Shown here: positions 5,057 through 5,905 of the stretch, piece by piece | Layout of the letters: the number at the start of each line of letters is the position of its first letter | Numbering within the stretch: the first letter of the stretch is position 1 | Assembly (NCBI GenBank): GCA_003541675.1 | Contig: DPMC01000147.1 | Coordinates: 1-5,905 of the forward strand | DNA length: 5,905 nt | Direction of reading: 5' to 3' | DNA from: Acidimicrobiaceae bacterium | Lineage (GTDB): Bacteria > Actinomycetota > Acidimicrobiia > Acidimicrobiales > MedAcidi-G1 | Position numbers and translations under genes: made by a program | Notes under the pieces: model-generated | The model's database searches: none | What the model was told of the DNA's origin: nothing | The model's input: only the letters and a program-made list of their open reading frames with translations

Positions 5057-5905
5057 GTGGTTAAACGCAAGCGCCGTCAGGCACCCCTCGCGCCGCGGTC
5101 CGAGCCGCCCGTCCGTCCCGGCCTGTTGAGCCCCCGGCGGTCCGTCCCGGCTGCCATCGGTTGTCCGCCGTACGCCGAGACCGGAGATCCGGGACCGTCG
5201 TCATCGTCCAACGTTCGGACCCCTGACGAGGTCGAACGCATGCGGCGGGCCGGCAGTGCGGCGGCCGAGATTCTCTTAGAGGTCGGCCCCCATGTGGTTC
5301 CGGGGATCACCACCGACCGGATTGACGAGGTCGTCCATCAGGCCACCATCGACCGCGGCGGCTATCCCAGTCCGCTGAACTACCGGGGCTACCCCAAGTC
5401 GGTGTGCACCTCGGTCAACGAGGTGATCTGCCATGGCATCCCCGACAGCCGACCTCTGGCCGATGGCGACATCGTCAACGTGGACGTCACGATCTTCTTG
5501 GACGGGGTGCACGGCGACACCTCCATCACGTTCGCCGTGGGCGAGGTGTCAGATGCTGACCGTCGCCTGATCGCTGAGACCCGGGTGGCCATGGATGAGG
5601 GGATCGCTGCAGCGGGACCTGGCCAGCCGGTGCACGCCATTGGCCGGGCTATCGAACGCCATGCCCGTCGCCACGGCCTCGGAGTGGTCCGTGAGTTCAT
5701 CGGACACGGAATCGGGACCGAGTTCCACAGTGGACTGCAGATTCCGCACTATCACGACGGTCGGGCCACGACGGTCCTCGTGCCAGGCATGACCTTCACC
5801 ATCGAGCCGATGCTCACCTTGGGTGATCCGGCATGCGGTATGTGGGATGACGACTGGACGGCCGTGACCCTCGACGGACGACGCACCGCGCAGTTCGAGC
5901 ACACG
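5057..5905 (+). CDS. map: Type I methionine aminopeptidase, MetAP1c (MapB)-like, 3' partial
   Basis: This cytosolic enzyme removes the initiator methionine from new proteins using a two-metal site. The frame stays open to the window edge, giving 283 residues and ending at FEHT. All five metal ligands are visible: D143 (NVDVT), D154 (GDTS), H217 (GHGIG), E250 (TIEPM) and E281 (QFEHT). The catalytic-pocket histidines H126 (ICHGIP) and H224 (EFHSG) are also present. Only the last 15-20 residues should be missing. Residues 1-55 form a basic, proline-rich extension containing LSPRRSVP (24-31) and a serine run (48-51). This matches the N-terminal extension of mycobacterial MetAP1c, proposed there to contact the ribosome, and is absent from the short MetAP1a type. 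The GTG start keeps that extension and follows TAGCAT by 7 bases. Starting at the internal ATG 5240 would remove part of the fold. Confidence 0.94.
   Translation, partial: MVKRKRRQAPLAPRSEPPVRPGLLSPRRSVPAAIGCPPYAETGDPGPSSSSNVRTPDEVERMRRAGSAAAEILLEVGPHVVPGITTDRIDEVVHQATIDRGGYPSPLNYRGYPKSVCTSVNEVICHGIPDSRPLADGDIVNVDVTIFLDGVHGDTSITFAVGEVSDADRRLIAETRVAMDEGIAAAGPGQPVHAIGRAIERHARRHGLGVVREFIGHGIGTEFHSGLQIPHYHDGRATTVLVPGMTFTIEPMLTLGDPACGMWDDDWTAVTLDGRRTAQFEHT

Overview
The window is G+C-rich DNA from a bacterial chromosome, densely coded, with short gaps and frequent GTG starts. Two proteins point to Actinomycetota. The MaoC-like hydratase closely resembles, from memory, mycobacterial Rv0130 (HtdZ) in length and motif spacing. 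The methionine aminopeptidase has the N-terminal extension of the actinobacterial MetAP1c (MapB) type. An uncultured or marine lineage such as Acidimicrobiia would fit, but this is an impression and was not tested. I see no rRNA, tRNA, CRISPR array, insertion sequence, integrase or phage gene, and the region reads as ordinary core or housekeeping chromosome.

Layout from left to right. Bases 2-82 (+) look like the last 26 codons of a membrane protein that starts outside the window. It converges on an atypical NAD-dependent epimerase/dehydratase (98-1210, -). A 50-base divergent promoter region (1211-1260) separates that gene from a VIT1/CCC1-family iron/manganese transporter (1261-1989, +). 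The transporter converges on a three-gene minus-strand operon, read in the order cation diffusion facilitator (3521-4456), crotonase-fold enzyme (2751-3524) and membrane-anchored SGNH/GDSL hydrolase (2056-2754). Both junctions in the operon are 4-base stop/start overlaps (GTGA and ATGA). Diverging from the operon is a MaoC-family (R)-hydratase (4546-5001, +). After a 55-base gap comes a type I methionine aminopeptidase (5057 to the right edge, +), truncated just after its last metal ligand.

The genes do not form one obvious pathway. Two handle divalent metals (VIT1-like and CDF), two act on acyl-CoA thioesters (crotonase and MaoC), and one is an esterase-type hydrolase. The tight CDF-crotonase-SGNH coupling is the only direct sign that some of them are expressed together.

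The most informative pattern is regulatory. The epimerase, VIT1-like, MaoC and aminopeptidase genes all lack a Shine-Dalgarno sequence, and each has a TANNNT hexamer 7 or 8 bases before its start codon. That is the arrangement expected of leaderless transcripts. The CDF gene, which heads the operon, instead has an AGGAGG ribosome site. Two of the promoter regions also carry GTTCC/GGAAC inverted repeats. I found no convincing previously undescribed system. The oddities worth checking are a crotonase without the usual catalytic glutamates, an epimerase with YxxxR in place of YxxxK, and the promoter architecture.
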